Source of the DNA: Euryodendron excelsum
Taxonomy: Eukaryota > Streptophyta > Magnoliopsida > Ericales > Pentaphylacaceae
Direction of reading: 5' to 3'
Length of the DNA stretch: 64,000 bases
Assembly: GCA_033060915.1 (NCBI GenBank)
Contig: CM065387.1
Span: forward strand, 38,072,501 to 38,136,500
Part shown: piece after piece, positions 1-10,000 of the stretch
Numbering within the stretch: position 1 is the stretch's first letter
Layout of the letters: every line of letters starts with the position of its first letter
The notes under the pieces: model-generated
What the model was told of the DNA's origin: nothing
The model's input: the letters and a program-made list of their open reading frames with translations, nothing else
Database searches by the model: none
Made by a program: the position numbers and the translations under genes

Positions 1-1200
1 GAAGATGCCTTTGAGGCATTCTCCCAGACTTGGATGAGGCAGAGTTTAGTACTTGAGTGCCAGATGGACCTAGAGCAGTTTAGGGACCTCGGGTTTATGT
101 GGGCCGGTGTCTTTGAGGGCCGAGGTTGGGTCTTTCTCATTACTTTCATAGGGGATGCCTTGTTTCCCTTACTCGCCGAGTTTATGGCAAATGTGTCCAT
201 CTGTTGTTTTACTCCAGGAAACGAGCAAATTATGTCTTGGGTTAGGGGCATGACATTGAGATCACCCCCAGCACTTTTGCGGGATTTATGGACTACCTAG
301 GGTGGTAGACCCTTAGTTTAGTTAGCCATCTAGGGGAGCTCCGAAGGACTTCGGGGTCGTTTCTGATGAGGTCTATTTCCTAGGCACTGATTGGGATATT
401 CGTCGGCAGCTACTGATTAGCACATTGCTCTCGATCTATGCCCCCTGTATATTTTTTGTTGTCAGTCCATATACCCCATTGCTAGACATTCTGAGGTTAA
501 GAGGGTTACGGCGAGTCTTCTCTAGGCTATTGGGATGGGTAGGACCATAGATCTCCCACTATTTCAGTTCAAAGTCCTAGCGGAGGAGTGCTTGCACCCA
601 CTTGCCTAGGGATCCATCCCCTTCGTGATTATTTTGACATGGATGATTGAGGCTGCATTTAAGGCCCAAATTGTTGGTATAGCTTGTCACCAGGCATCGA
701 GGGAGGCCATTAGTAGGTCCACCATCCAGTATGGATTGAGATCTCGTAGATTACAACAGTAGTAGGAGCAGTATCAGCCACAGCCACAGATGCTTGCTCA
801 GCAACAGTAGGCACTGATTCTAGACCAGTATGACCCAGATATTCAGCAGCAGCAACAACACTTCCAGCCACCACAGATGCCTGACTAGGCATTATAGATG
901 CTTAAGCAGATGCGGTAGATATTAGATGTTTTAGCTACAACATCTGCACGACATTCTACTGATATTGCTAGACTAGAGGCTGTGGGAGTGACCCAGCATT
1001 AAGAGGTTTTAGCTACTTAGGCTGCTTACACAGTTCATGTTGCTACACTTGAGGGCCAGGTCCGAGTCCAGTTTGAGCATATTGCTACACTCCAGGGTCA
1101 GACCCAAGTCCAGACCAGGATCATTGAGGAGTTATTTATTGAGGTCCGGGCTCTTAGGGCAGCTGTAGCACCACCTCCTGATGATGATGGAGATGATTGA
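1..1200 (+). pseudogene. Athila-type 3' accessory ORF (plant transposon-protein domain plus coiled coil), decayed
   Basis: One reading frame (frame 1) runs from the window edge to a TGA at 1198-1200 without a frameshift but with many in-frame stops. Residues from 34-300 (WMRQSLVLECQ, FRDLGF, FEGRGWVFL, LLAEFMAN) resemble the putative plant transposon-protein domain found downstream of pol in Athila-like Ty3/gypsy elements; this is family recollection, not a search. From about 700 the frame becomes glutamine-rich, then heptad-like with VATLEGQV and IATLQGQ repeats, and ends in an acidic DDDGDD tail, suggesting a coiled-coil C-terminus. Most stops are TAG in the Gln-rich part, and three of them (763, 886, 1018) face CAG codons in the copy at 47786-48431. 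The true start lies left of the window. No function is known for this ORF class. Confidence 0.6.
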
Positions 1201-2900
1201 CCAGAGTCTAGGGTTTAGATGCTTTTCATACACACATAGCATATCATTACATCATGTTTTCTATCTAAAATCTTGTTTTGAGATAGTGGATTATGTTTTG
1301 AGCTTTCTCTGCAGTACATCATTTATTTTGTATAACTTTTATATCTATCTTGCATTTTTGGGTTGTTTAGCTACAACTGTGCTCAGATTGTGGTATATAT
1401 TACTCACATGTACCGTTTTTATGGAAATTTTGGTATTGTATGGTATCGGTATCAGTCTTCATTTTGCTCACACATTTATTTACGTGTCTCATTATTTATG
1501 CTTTTTTAATTTTTTTGCGATGGATGTGTGGACTTTTTATTTTTGATGCACCATACCACTATTTTTGACAATATAACCCAACCTAGATTGAGATGGACTC
1601 GTTTTCTTACTTTTGACTCTATGGGAAGTGTTTGATTCATGCATTGGTAGAAAGTTATACACTTTTAACACAAGTTATGCTATTTAACATACTTTTGTTA
1701 CTTTACTTTGCATTTTCATCCTTACTTAGTGGAAATTATTACCTTGTGAGCTTTAGAGTGTTTGCTGTCTTTTTGAGCATTTACATTTACTCAAGGATTG
1801 ATTTTTCACCATCATTTCTCTTGAATAACTTATTTATGCTTGCATTTGATTCATAAGATGATTTTCGATCTTGACATTGACACCTTTACTCTATGGAATA
1901 CTATACTTTGGCACATTTACGTAATTTTATGCCCATATCCTTCTTGATAGCCATTATCCTTTTTATTTCACCATATGACCCCTTTATCATTTCATTTGTC
2001 ACCAACTTCTTCCTTGAAAGATATCACTGCAATTTTGGTACTTTATTACCTTATTCTATATATATTTTTTTTTGGGAAATGAAGATATAGATATTGAAAA
2101 AAAAAATAAAAATGATCAAAAGAAGAAGAATAAGAAGAAGAAGAGAAAAGAAAAAGAAGTGGGAATATGATGGAGTTGAAAAATGTCAAGGTAAAAAGGG
2201 AGAACCACGTAAAGTGGTAACAAAGCAAAAGAGAAGGAATTGTAAACAAAAAAAAAAAAAAATTGAAAATGTTCATTGTTCAAATATTTGGGTGCATAAA
2301 AAGGGAGGAGTTAAAAATGATATCTATTCATCATCTCATACACACGTGATGTGTTTTGTACTTACTTTTTATCATTCCTATCTTATATCTCTTCGCCTTT
2401 CAAATCACTTAATCGATCCAAAGATGCTTCATTGTAATTTTCATTAGAGTAAAAGTTCTATCTTGTCAATTCTTTGAATCATTGCTCATCTATGAACATT
2501 CATTCATGGAGTTATGCTAAAGACGATACACATACATTTTGTCTGATTCTTTGTTTTGGATATGTTCACTTGTTTTGCCTTATACAATTACTCCATTGCT
2601 GAACATACCATTGTGTGAACCATGTGGGTCTTTCATTTTGAGTGTATGCCCGGTGAGGATTCAATCAAAATTTTAAGGTTCGGAAGTGCATAATCTAGTT
2701 CCCTATATGTTGCTTAGCATTGTCTTATCATGCATACGCGCCCAAACTTCTCTAGTATATGAATTTTTGCATAACTCATACATATGTTTGAAGTTTAAGA
2801 TGTGTCCATTGAAATCTTGAGTGGGTTGTACATATTTTCCTTAATTGTCTTTACATATGTCCTTTCTATTATGTATTTTTGCTAGGGACTTGCAAAAGCT
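1201..2900 (+). other. Long 3' untranslated region of the Athila-type element
   Basis: AT-rich sequence with no credible coding capacity lies between the accessory ORF and the polypurine tract. It carries stretches seen in other Athila debris here, such as the block with CTTGTGAGCTTTAGAG (about 1743) followed by TTTACATTTACTCAAG, which recurs near 48973 and in diverged form near 21532. The part from 1201 to about 2056 is repeated at 48432-49290. A purine-rich, A-loaded tract occupies about 2090-2265. Open frames here are low-complexity and hydrophobic and look fortuitous. Confidence 0.6.
2090..2265 (+). repeat. A-rich purine tract (AAGAAG/AAAAAG)
   Basis: About 175 bp are nearly all A and G, with runs of A and AAG triplets. 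A comparable tract occurs at 25220-25350 in the second Athila 3' region, so it seems to be a feature of these 3' UTRs rather than random. Its lysine/arginine-only translation is an artefact of composition. Confidence 0.6.
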
Positions 2901-2914
2901 AAGTTGGGGGGTAT
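2901..2914 (+). other. Polypurine tract, primer for plus-strand DNA synthesis
   Basis: AAGTTGGGGGGTAT sits directly before the LTR start TGATTCCACTC. Position and composition fit the 3' polypurine tract of a plus-oriented Ty3/gypsy element. Confidence 0.6.
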
Positions 2915-4357
2915 TGATTCCACTCTAAAAGTGTAATCTTAATCCCCTAATTAGTTATTTGTTAGCCCCAATATGAGTATTAGAATAGATTTTTAGCAAT
3001 AAATTGATCTAAAGTTATTTTTTTTTCTGTGTATTGTAGGTTTTCGGTGATAAAATAGCAGAAATAGGCATAAAGTGAAGGCATTCGTCCGAACGGTACG
3101 TTCAGACAATCCTAACCGTTCGGATGGTGGGTTCAAACGGTTGAGGTGTTCGGACGGATGAAAGAGCGTTCGGATGCTATGACGAAAATTGGAGTTCCAA
3201 AGTCAAGTTTTCCCGTTCGAAGCCGTTACAAAGTCATGTCTTTCCATTCAAAAGAAATACAGAGTCATGATTTTGTCTGAAGACCGTCCGAATGGTGAAA
3301 TAATCGTCCAAGCGGTTACTTCACCATCTAGACGCTTATCGAACGGCTGTTGGACGTACTTCGGACGGGAAGTGTAGATTTGCCCTACATCCCAGCATTC
3401 GAAAGAAAAAGACGTTATGTTTGTTTTTAGGGTTTGAGCAGACGGGGATAAAGAGAGAAAATAGGGAAAAGTTTTATTTTGGTTGGATTTACTTTATATT
3501 ACTGTATTTAGAATTTTGGGAAGGTTTTAGTTATATTTCTATTATTGTTTTGTTGTAATCCTTCACATTCTCTCAAGTTGAATATATATTTTTTGACTTA
3601 TACTTTAGATGTCATATTTACATGTTGGCAAGCTTTTAACCATGGAATCAACAAGCTAACTTCTTTGTTTCGGGACAAATGTGAAGATCTACCAAGAAAA
3701 GCATAGGAAATGAAAGGGGAGTTCTAAATCTCATTGAATATCTATTTTGTATCTATTCTCTAATTAATTTGGAATTGATTGTTGTAGAAATCTTAGATCT
3801 ATAATCATAGTTAGTAACATGTGATTTATTTGTAAAGAACTCATTAAAGATGATAAAAATCAATTCCAAATTAATTAAAGATCCCTACATCTTCAAAGCT
3901 AAATTTTTCGAATCAAGGGTCCTTTGGACGATTCTTGATTTGAGTTAACCCAAGCACCCCCTTTTAAAATCCGCGCTACAATTGGTAGATTGAAACATTT
4001 GCACCCAAACCACCTTTTTAATCAATTTAAATTTCTACTTGTTTTCATTGAAGTTTCGGTTAGATTAAAAATGAATTTAGTTATAATTGTTATTATTGTA
4101 GTAGAATTCTCATGTTTGTCAAATTACCCTAGCTAGAGTCAATTTGGTGTTTTTAATTTGATTGCAATCAATCGACTAGTTGTTAGCAAAGCAAATCTAC
4201 AAATACCAAAAGATTTTCAATCAATTTTGGTTACCATAGCCATCAATTTTGTCCTTGACTTGCGACTTCAATTTACATAGTTTTCTAAACTTTGCTTGTT
4301 TTTATTGCTAGATTGGTACAAGTCCCATGGGAGAACACGATAGTGGGGATACCCCCA
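2915..4357 (+). mobile_element. Athila-type 3' LTR (family X), first part
   Basis: Begins TGATTCCACTC after a polypurine tract and is colinear with 41938-43421, where the same sequence is followed by a primer site; it is therefore an LTR. The remaining tip is at 9350-9368, because a family Z LTR is inserted at 4358. The first 25 bases can fold into a hairpin (TGATTCCACT pairing with AGTGTAATC). Positions 3085-3185 and 3285-3375 hold many short palindromic TTCGGACGG / CCGTTCGG motifs. Intact length would be near 1.47 kb, like the 1484 bp 5' copy. Confidence 0.75.
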
Positions 4358-4869
4358 TGTCGCGCCCAAATTTTTCGCGCCCGAGGAATACTCACCCAAG
4401 CGGGAAAAATGTTGTACTCTCTCGTTAGAACTCACCCTCTTAGAAGAATGAGTGCGACTAGGTTTGAATTGAAAAATTGGTTTGAATAAAGGGCTTTTTT
4501 GGAAAAAGATTCGGAGTCGCCACCTAACTTGATTAAGGTGAGTTTGGTCACCTAAAAACTAGGAATAATCCGAAGACTACACTTAGGGATTTTGGAAAAC
4601 GATTTTGAAAAACATCCTCAAGAGAGGGTTTTTTTTAGGAAAATGGGTTGTTTGGCAACCTTTGGAAAACATTTAGCCCTTTTTGGAAAAATAACTCCTT
4701 TTGGTCTTTCGAAAACAGCGATCTAGGTTCGGAGGTTGGTTACGTGTGGGGAAGACGTACTAAGCTATCACCCTACCCCGCTCTTTCGGTACCTACATGT
4801 CAATCTACCCTAGATTCACCTATAAGAGTCTTTAACTAACTATAGTTCAATCCTATCCACTTTTAGAAA

Positions 4870-7140
4870 AACAATGTTTAAAAAGAAACTAACATGATGC
4901 ATGATATGCAAGTGCAATAGAAGAGAATTGAAAAAATAGATTTGGAAAGAGATTGATTTGAAATTAATTTGATTTGAAAATAGATTTGAAGAGATGGAAT
5001 TGAAATTGGAAAGTTTGAAAATTTGGAAATAGAAATTTGAAATTGGAAGTTTGAAAATTGAAATTTGAGATTTGAAAATATGAAAACCGCACCCATGAGG
5101 GTGGAATTGAAAGTTTGAAAAGTGTTGTGACCATACCTATGAAGGTTGCCTACGTATCCCTTTGGGGGAATCAGGTCAGCCGTAGTTCGGACCGGAGTCC
5201 GATAGAAGAGTTGATTTGAAGAAGGAGATTGAATTAGAAATTGAAAGTAGAAGATTGAGAGATTGAACTTTGAATGGAGGATTGAAAATTAGAATTTGGA
5301 ATTTTGGAATTGAAAAGATTGAATTTTGATTTGAAAAGATCGAACTTGGAAGAGAGAGATTTAGACTTATTTTGAAAAGACGAAGGTTTAGGAAACCTAG
5401 ACTTAGGAAAGATAGGAGACCTAGGAAAGACTTGAGATTAAGGAAGACTGGATCGGAATGTTGGATTTGGAAGATTTGGAAAGATTTGGAAACTTGGAAT
5501 TTAGGAAAGATTCAGATTAGGGAAGTTTCGAATTAGGAAAATGTTATTTTTGGAAAGTTTGAAATTAGAAAAGTTTTAGGTTTAGGAAAGTTTTGAAATT
5601 AGGAAAGTTCTGAATTTAAGAAAGTTTGAAAATTGGAAAGTTTTGAATTTAGAAATGTTTTAAAAAAGGGAAGTTTTGAATTTGGAAAGCTTTGAAAACA
5701 AGGAAGTTTTGAAAATAAGAAAGTTTTGTTTTAGAAAAGGTTTGAAAAAGGAAAGTCTTCAGTTTAGGAAATGTTTGAATTAAGGAAGTTTTGAATTTAG
5801 AAAAGCCTTAGATTTAGAAAGATTTTGAAGTTTTGGAAAGTTTAGAGTTTGGAGAGATTTAGGTTTAGAAAGATTTAACTTAAGAAAGTTTCAAATTTAG
5901 AAAGTTTTGAATTTGGAAAGATTTGAAACTTAGAAAGTTTAAGATTTAGAAAGTTTTAGGGTTTTAGAAAATCTTGAGATTAGAAAAGGTTTGAATTTAG
6001 GAAGGTTTTGAAAACTTAGGTTTGAAAAGTTAAGATTTGAAAAGAGGGTAGAATTAGGAAAGATTTTTATGTTCAAGTTTTGGAAACTTAAGATTTAGGA
6101 ACGTGAAAGATTAGGAAGGATTTGAATTAGAAAAGAGTTGAATTTTGAAAGGGATTGGATTTGGTCTCTAAAAGAAAAGATTTGATTTTGTTTCCAAAGA
6201 TGGAGAACGGGATCTAGTTTCCTAAACGGGGAGATTTGATTCGGTTTCCTAAAGGGATGACAAGATTTAGCAAGGATTTAGAAAAGGAGATTCTAAAAAC
6301 CCTAGGTTTGGAAAATTATAGTTTTGACGTAGAAAAGAGGTTTTGGAAACATGTATAGTTTGGATGTGAAAACAAGAGATTTTAGAAACCTAGGTTTGGG
6401 GCAAAGTTTAAAAATCATGTTTTTGGAAAGAAAACTAGGGTTTCCTAATTGTGTGCTCTAAGGCTTGACTTGGGCTCTAAGGAAAGAGCTTTTGGAAAGT
6501 GCGTTCGAAGAGAGAGCTTTTGGAAAAAGATTTTAAAGAGAAGGAGTTTTTGGAAAGTGTGTTTTTGGAAACATAGATTTTGGGAGGAAAAATCCTAGAG
6601 GGGAGTTTTTAAAAGGAAGATTTTTGGAAAGAGAGTTTTTAGGAAGGTTTTTGGAGAGAGATTTTAGGAAGGTGAATCTAGGGAGTGTTTTTAGAAAGTG
6701 AATTTTGAGGAAAAGATTTTGGAGAGGAGTTGAAAAAGAGAGTTTTGAAAAAAAATAGATTCTGGAAGGGAGTTTTTTAAAACAATTTTGAAGAGGAGAG
6801 TTTTAGGAAAGTATGTTGAAAAAGAGATTTTTAGGAAGAGATTTTTGAAGAGAGAGTTTTTTAGAAAGTATGAAAACGTCTCACTTTCCTAAAGCGATTC
6901 TAACCATAAGAGGGCTAGAACCACTTTAAGAAAGTGGTTTTGGAAAACAATAAGATTTGAAAATATAGACCAAAAAGATCACTTTTAATGTAACACTTTT
7001 CTAAAGCAACCCTAGCCATGAAAAGGCTAGAATCACCCTAAAATTGTGGTTTTGAAAACAAGTTTTTGAAAAAGAGATTTTGATGCAATTTTGAAAACAA
7101 GTTTGAAAACGTTTTAAAAAACAACTTTGAAAACAGTTTT
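4870..7140 (+). repeat. Degenerate GGAAAG-TTTTGAA low-complexity tract inside the Z LTR
   Basis: Some 2.2 kb consist of imperfect short units such as GGAAAGTTTTGAATTTAG, strongly strand-asymmetric in G versus C. Similar tracts occur at 54060-56200, 26340-27255 and, as the complement, 19600-20600. It is interrupted near 5090-5200 by a conserved block (ACCGCACCCAT, GCCTACGTATCC, CAGTCCGATAG-like) shared by all Z copies. Confidence 0.7.
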
Positions 7141-7745
7141 TGGAAGATGCAAGACTATGATATGCACAATGCAATTTGGGGTCGTGAACATACAAGGTCG
7201 GCTTCACCACATAATCAAGGGGGCCAGACCCACGTGGTCTTTGGTTAGACTAGAAGAAAGCCCCCGACACGGTGACTCTCCAATAGCCCAATCCTACACA
7301 TGGATCGGGAATCCCCTTGTTTCAAGCATGCAAAGAAAGGGGGGGCAAGAGATGGGGGATTAAAATAGAGAAAACCCAAGTGGGTTAGGAGAGAGAAGAG
7401 AGAGGGGGGAAGTACAAAAATTTAAATAGAAAACCTACCGTATGTCTTCTTTATTTTGTGCGCCTTGCTTGTCTTCAATCTTCGGTCTTCGTCTTGATCT
7501 TTTTCTTCAACCTTCAAGGATTGTCTTCAAGCTTTAGATGGCAGCTCTTCAAGTCTTCAAAGGATGGTTGAAGGCTAGTGTATGAGTGTATGGGGGAGTG
7601 TATAAGTGTATAGGAGGCTAGGGTTTGTGTAGGGTGGCTAGGGTTTGGAAAACCTAGGGAAACTAGGGTTTTGGAGGTGCTCAAGCTCTGTATATCGAAA
7701 TATATGATTTTTAGGTTAAGTTTGTAGACCCCTCTTCACGTTGAA

Positions 7746-7766
7746 TGAGGCTCTGTATTTATAGAA
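7746..7766 (+). promoter_or_regulatory. TATA-like box in the Z LTR (putative U3/R border)
   Basis: GGCTCTGTATTTATAGAAG is also present at the matching place of the right-hand copy (56813-56830) and, as the complement, CCTATAAATATAGG in the minus copies. Transcription from here would put the palindrome array in the RNA leader. This is inferred from position only. Confidence 0.4.
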
Positions 7767-7779
7767 GTTGGACAAACCT

Positions 7780-7936
7780 GGCGCCTGTTGCAGTGGCGCC
7801 AGGGCAAAATTTCTCTTGGCGCCACTAGGAGTGGCGCCAGGCCAATTCCTGGCTTGGCGCCACTACTAGTGGCGCCAACCACTTAGGAAACTTTATAAGT
7901 TGGCAAGCAACATATCGTTGACTAGATTTGGGCGCC
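7780..7936 (+). repeat. Array of seven GGCGCC palindromes
   Basis: GGCGCC occurs at 7780, 7795, 7818, 7833, 7856, 7871 and 7931, mostly as facing pairs such as TTGGCGCCACTAGGAGTGGCGCCA, cut here at the element of about 20 bases, able to form hairpins. The equivalent segment is missing from the Z copy at 53536-58119, which jumps from the TATA-like site to the sequence matching 8046. Confidence 0.65.
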
Positions 7937-8233
7937 TGTACTAGTGACTACCATGCAACTTTTAGCCTGGCTTCACTAGGAGTGACTCCGGAAAGTCCGG
8001 GAATGATTTAGAGGAGCCGGGAATGACCCAGAAGGCCAGAAAGGAGCAGGAACACTTAAAATAGTGTCCTGGAGGTATTTGACTTGAAAAGCGAGGACAA
8101 GATGTGTCGGAAAGGTTGATCGGGTCCTTAGGGGTAAAACGGTCAATCGGACCGGGAAGCTGCCGGGGCAAACTCAGATTGTCTCGGAAGAAGACTTGGG
8201 ATCTAGAAACATTATTCAGAATGTTCCCAGAGG

Positions 8234-8690
8234 TTGCCGGTTTGATTCCCAGAGCTGGCGTGGTCAGAAAAGGAAACCGGCCCACCAGGGGCAAAACGGT
8301 CATTTTGTACCGGGTTTGCCGAAACTGACTCGGAACGGTTCGGAAAGGTAAAGGAAGGTTGAAAACACTATAAAAAGTATTCTTGGGTCATTACCGGTTT
8401 GATACCCAGGGCCGGTGTGGTCGAAGAAGGAGACCGGCCCTCTAGGGGCAAAACGGTCATTTTGTACCGGGTTGGCCGGAACTGATTCGGAATGATCCGG
8501 AAAAGTAAAGGAAGGTTGAGAATACTATAAAAAGTATTCTCAGAGGGTTACTGGTTTGATACCCAGAGCCGGTGTGGTTCTCAGGGCATTCGGACGCCTA
8601 GGGGCAAAATGGTCATTTTGACCGAAAAGTCTCGGAAAAGGTCCAAAGGAAAATTTGGTCATTTTTCACCAAAGTGGGTTAACAAACACT
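8234..8690 (+). repeat. Tandem repeat, period about 157 bp, in Z LTR
   Basis: The phrase CCGGTTTGATACCCAG with small changes begins near 8237, 8394 and 8551, each followed by a GGTGTGGTC block, a GGGGCAAAACGGTCATTTTG block and a CACTATAAAAAG-type block. The last unit is shortened. The right-hand Z copy has the same arrangement at about 57012, 57178 and 57337. Confidence 0.7.
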
Positions 8691-8875
8691 GGTGTTGACC
8701 TGGGTTTTGAGTGTTTCTGCCACTCTAACGGTGGTCGTCGTGACACAGGGGTTTATTGCCAATTCCCTATATCGACCTATTTGTGAGTATTTCTGCTACT
8801 CTAACGGTTTTGTGAATATTTCCGCTGAGTATTTCCGCTACTCTAACAGTTTTGTAAGTAGTTTCGCTACTCGGA

Positions 8876-9160
8876 CCGTCTCGAGGAATAAACTGTCTCG
8901 AGAGAGGGATTGGAAATGGGTCTTACCGTCTCCGAAGAGACTCGCCTAGATTGGAACCGTCTCGAGGAATAAACTGTCTCGAGAGTGGGATTGGAAAGGG
9001 GTCTTACCGTCTCCGAAGAGACGTTCCTGGATTGGAACCGTCTCGAGGAATAAACTGTCTCGAGAGTGGGATTGGAAAGGGATCTTACCGTCTCCGAAGA
9101 GACGTGCCTGGATTAGAACCATCTCGAGGAATAAACTGTCTCTTGAGAGGGATTAGAAAG
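8876..9160 (+). repeat. Tandem repeat, period about 80 bp, with paired CTCGAG palindromes
   Basis: Units start near 8876, 8956, 9036 and 9117 with CCGTCTCGAGGAATAAACTG and go on to a second CTCGAG 12 bases later, then GGGATTGGAAAG and a CCGTCTCCGAAGAGACG hairpin. The last unit is degraded. The open frame that crosses it is a repeat artefact. Confidence 0.75.
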
Positions 9161-9349
9161 GAAAGGACAATGCCCCTAAAGGCATTTTGGTCATTTTGCC
9201 TCTATTTGGGCTTGATAGGCCTGCGAAGAGATGGAAAGACGGAATTTGGACCTAGAGAATTGGTTTCGATAGGAATATGCCCACATTGACTTGAAAACAA
9301 GTCTGGACGGAGTGTAAACTGCTGAGCGGTCAAAAATGGGGTGCTTACA

Positions 9350-9368
9350 CCCACTTAAACAACAACCA
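9350..9368 (+). mobile_element. Last 19 bases of the Athila-type 3' LTR (family X)
   Basis: Begins with the repeated target CCCA and continues CTTAAACAACAACCA, matching the end of the LTR at 43407-43421. Sequence beyond 9368 is copia. A target duplication matching the left flank of the LTR at 41938 was not found, so the LTR end is approximate. Confidence 0.6.
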
Positions 9369-10000
9369 CAAGGGGATACCAAGTGCTATGAAGGCACTTA
9401 GGACGGCAAGTACCATCCTTCGAGTGTGTAATCATAGGATGACAAAGTACCATGACTTTGGAAGATGGAGGTGGTGATGTGTTAATGGGTTGTTCCTTAA
9501 TAAGGGAAGGAGGCGATGGTGAGGAGGATGTTGGATTAGAATGCAGTTGATCATTATCCTGAACAGTAGAGCTTGCTAGAGAAGAAGATTGAGCAGAGGC
9601 GTCTAAGGGAGCTGGTGTAGCAGGCATGGTAGGGGATGGTAATGAAGAGAGTTCAATAAGGACATGAATAGGTGAAGAAAACACTGATGGAGCTGCGGAT
9701 GGTGTTGAACATGTGGAAGAGATGGAGCATTGCGCATAAGGAAAAATATTTTCATCAAAGAACACGTGACGAGATATGTAAACCTGTCCAGTAGAAGGAT
9801 CAAGACACTTGTAGCCTCTGTGAATGTTGTTGTACCCAAGAAAAATATATTGCTTAGACTTCGAATCATGTTGACGATAAGAGCTGAGGTATGGGTAACA
9901 GACAAAACCATATACCCGTAACTGTGAGTACACAAGAGGGATACCAAATAAAAGCTCATTGAGAGAATGGTTACCAAGCACAAGGGTCAGCAGTCTGTTA
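9369..10000 (-). pseudogene. Ty1/copia integrase C-terminal region and linker to RT
   Basis: On the minus strand the open frame from about 9981 reads LGNHSLNELLFGIPLVYSQL, then FGCVCYP-like YGFVCYPYLS, KQYIFLGYN and VYISRHVFFDENIFPY. This is the usual series at the C-terminus of copia integrase, followed by a serine/proline-rich linker. The frame ends at 9369 where Athila LTR sequence starts, just before RT would begin; the matching RT side is at 41930. It belongs to the element whose 5' LTR is at 12550-12845. Confidence 0.75.

Larger units (their letters stand above)
4358..9349 (+). mobile_element. Solo LTR, about 5.0 kb, family Z (Tat/Ogre-like, tentative)
   Basis: Starts TGTCGCGCCC and ends GGGGTGCTTACA. 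It splits family X LTR sequence that is continuous at 43401-43411, and CCCA flanks both sides (4354-4357 and 9350-9353), a target duplication of 4 bp or a decayed 5 bp. No coding, primer site or second LTR lies inside, so it is a solo LTR. The motifs GGAGTCGCCACCTAACTTG (about 4512) and GTTGCCTACGTATCC (about 5146) are common in very long plant gypsy LTRs; assignment to the Tat/Ogre lineage is my inference. It contains a 2.2 kb purine-rich tract, a TATA-like site, a palindrome array and two kinds of tandem repeats. Relatives are at 53536-58119, 25804-27255 (plus) and 17420-21341, 60561-63076 (minus). Confidence 0.75.

Noticed and set aside
1181..1546. Hydrophobic 121-codon frame, repeated at 48412-48798, as a membrane protein
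   Set aside because: It lies in the AT-rich Athila 3' UTR and starts inside the end of the accessory ORF. Conservation between copies is only that of the duplicated DNA.
2094..2447. Lys/Arg-rich frame in the purine tract, and its minus-strand Phe/Ser-rich mirror
   Set aside because: Composition artefacts of an A/G-only stretch.
7780..7936. GGCGCC copies as tRNA-Asp primer-binding sites
   Set aside because: Only the first bases agree with a primer site; none is followed by GTTGCCGGGGA, and they lie inside an LTR.
8951..9289. Repeat-containing frame with EPSRGINCLE units, also at 57614-57931
   Set aside because: It is the translation of the 80 bp LTR tandem repeats. Unit lengths are not constant multiples of three in the other copy.
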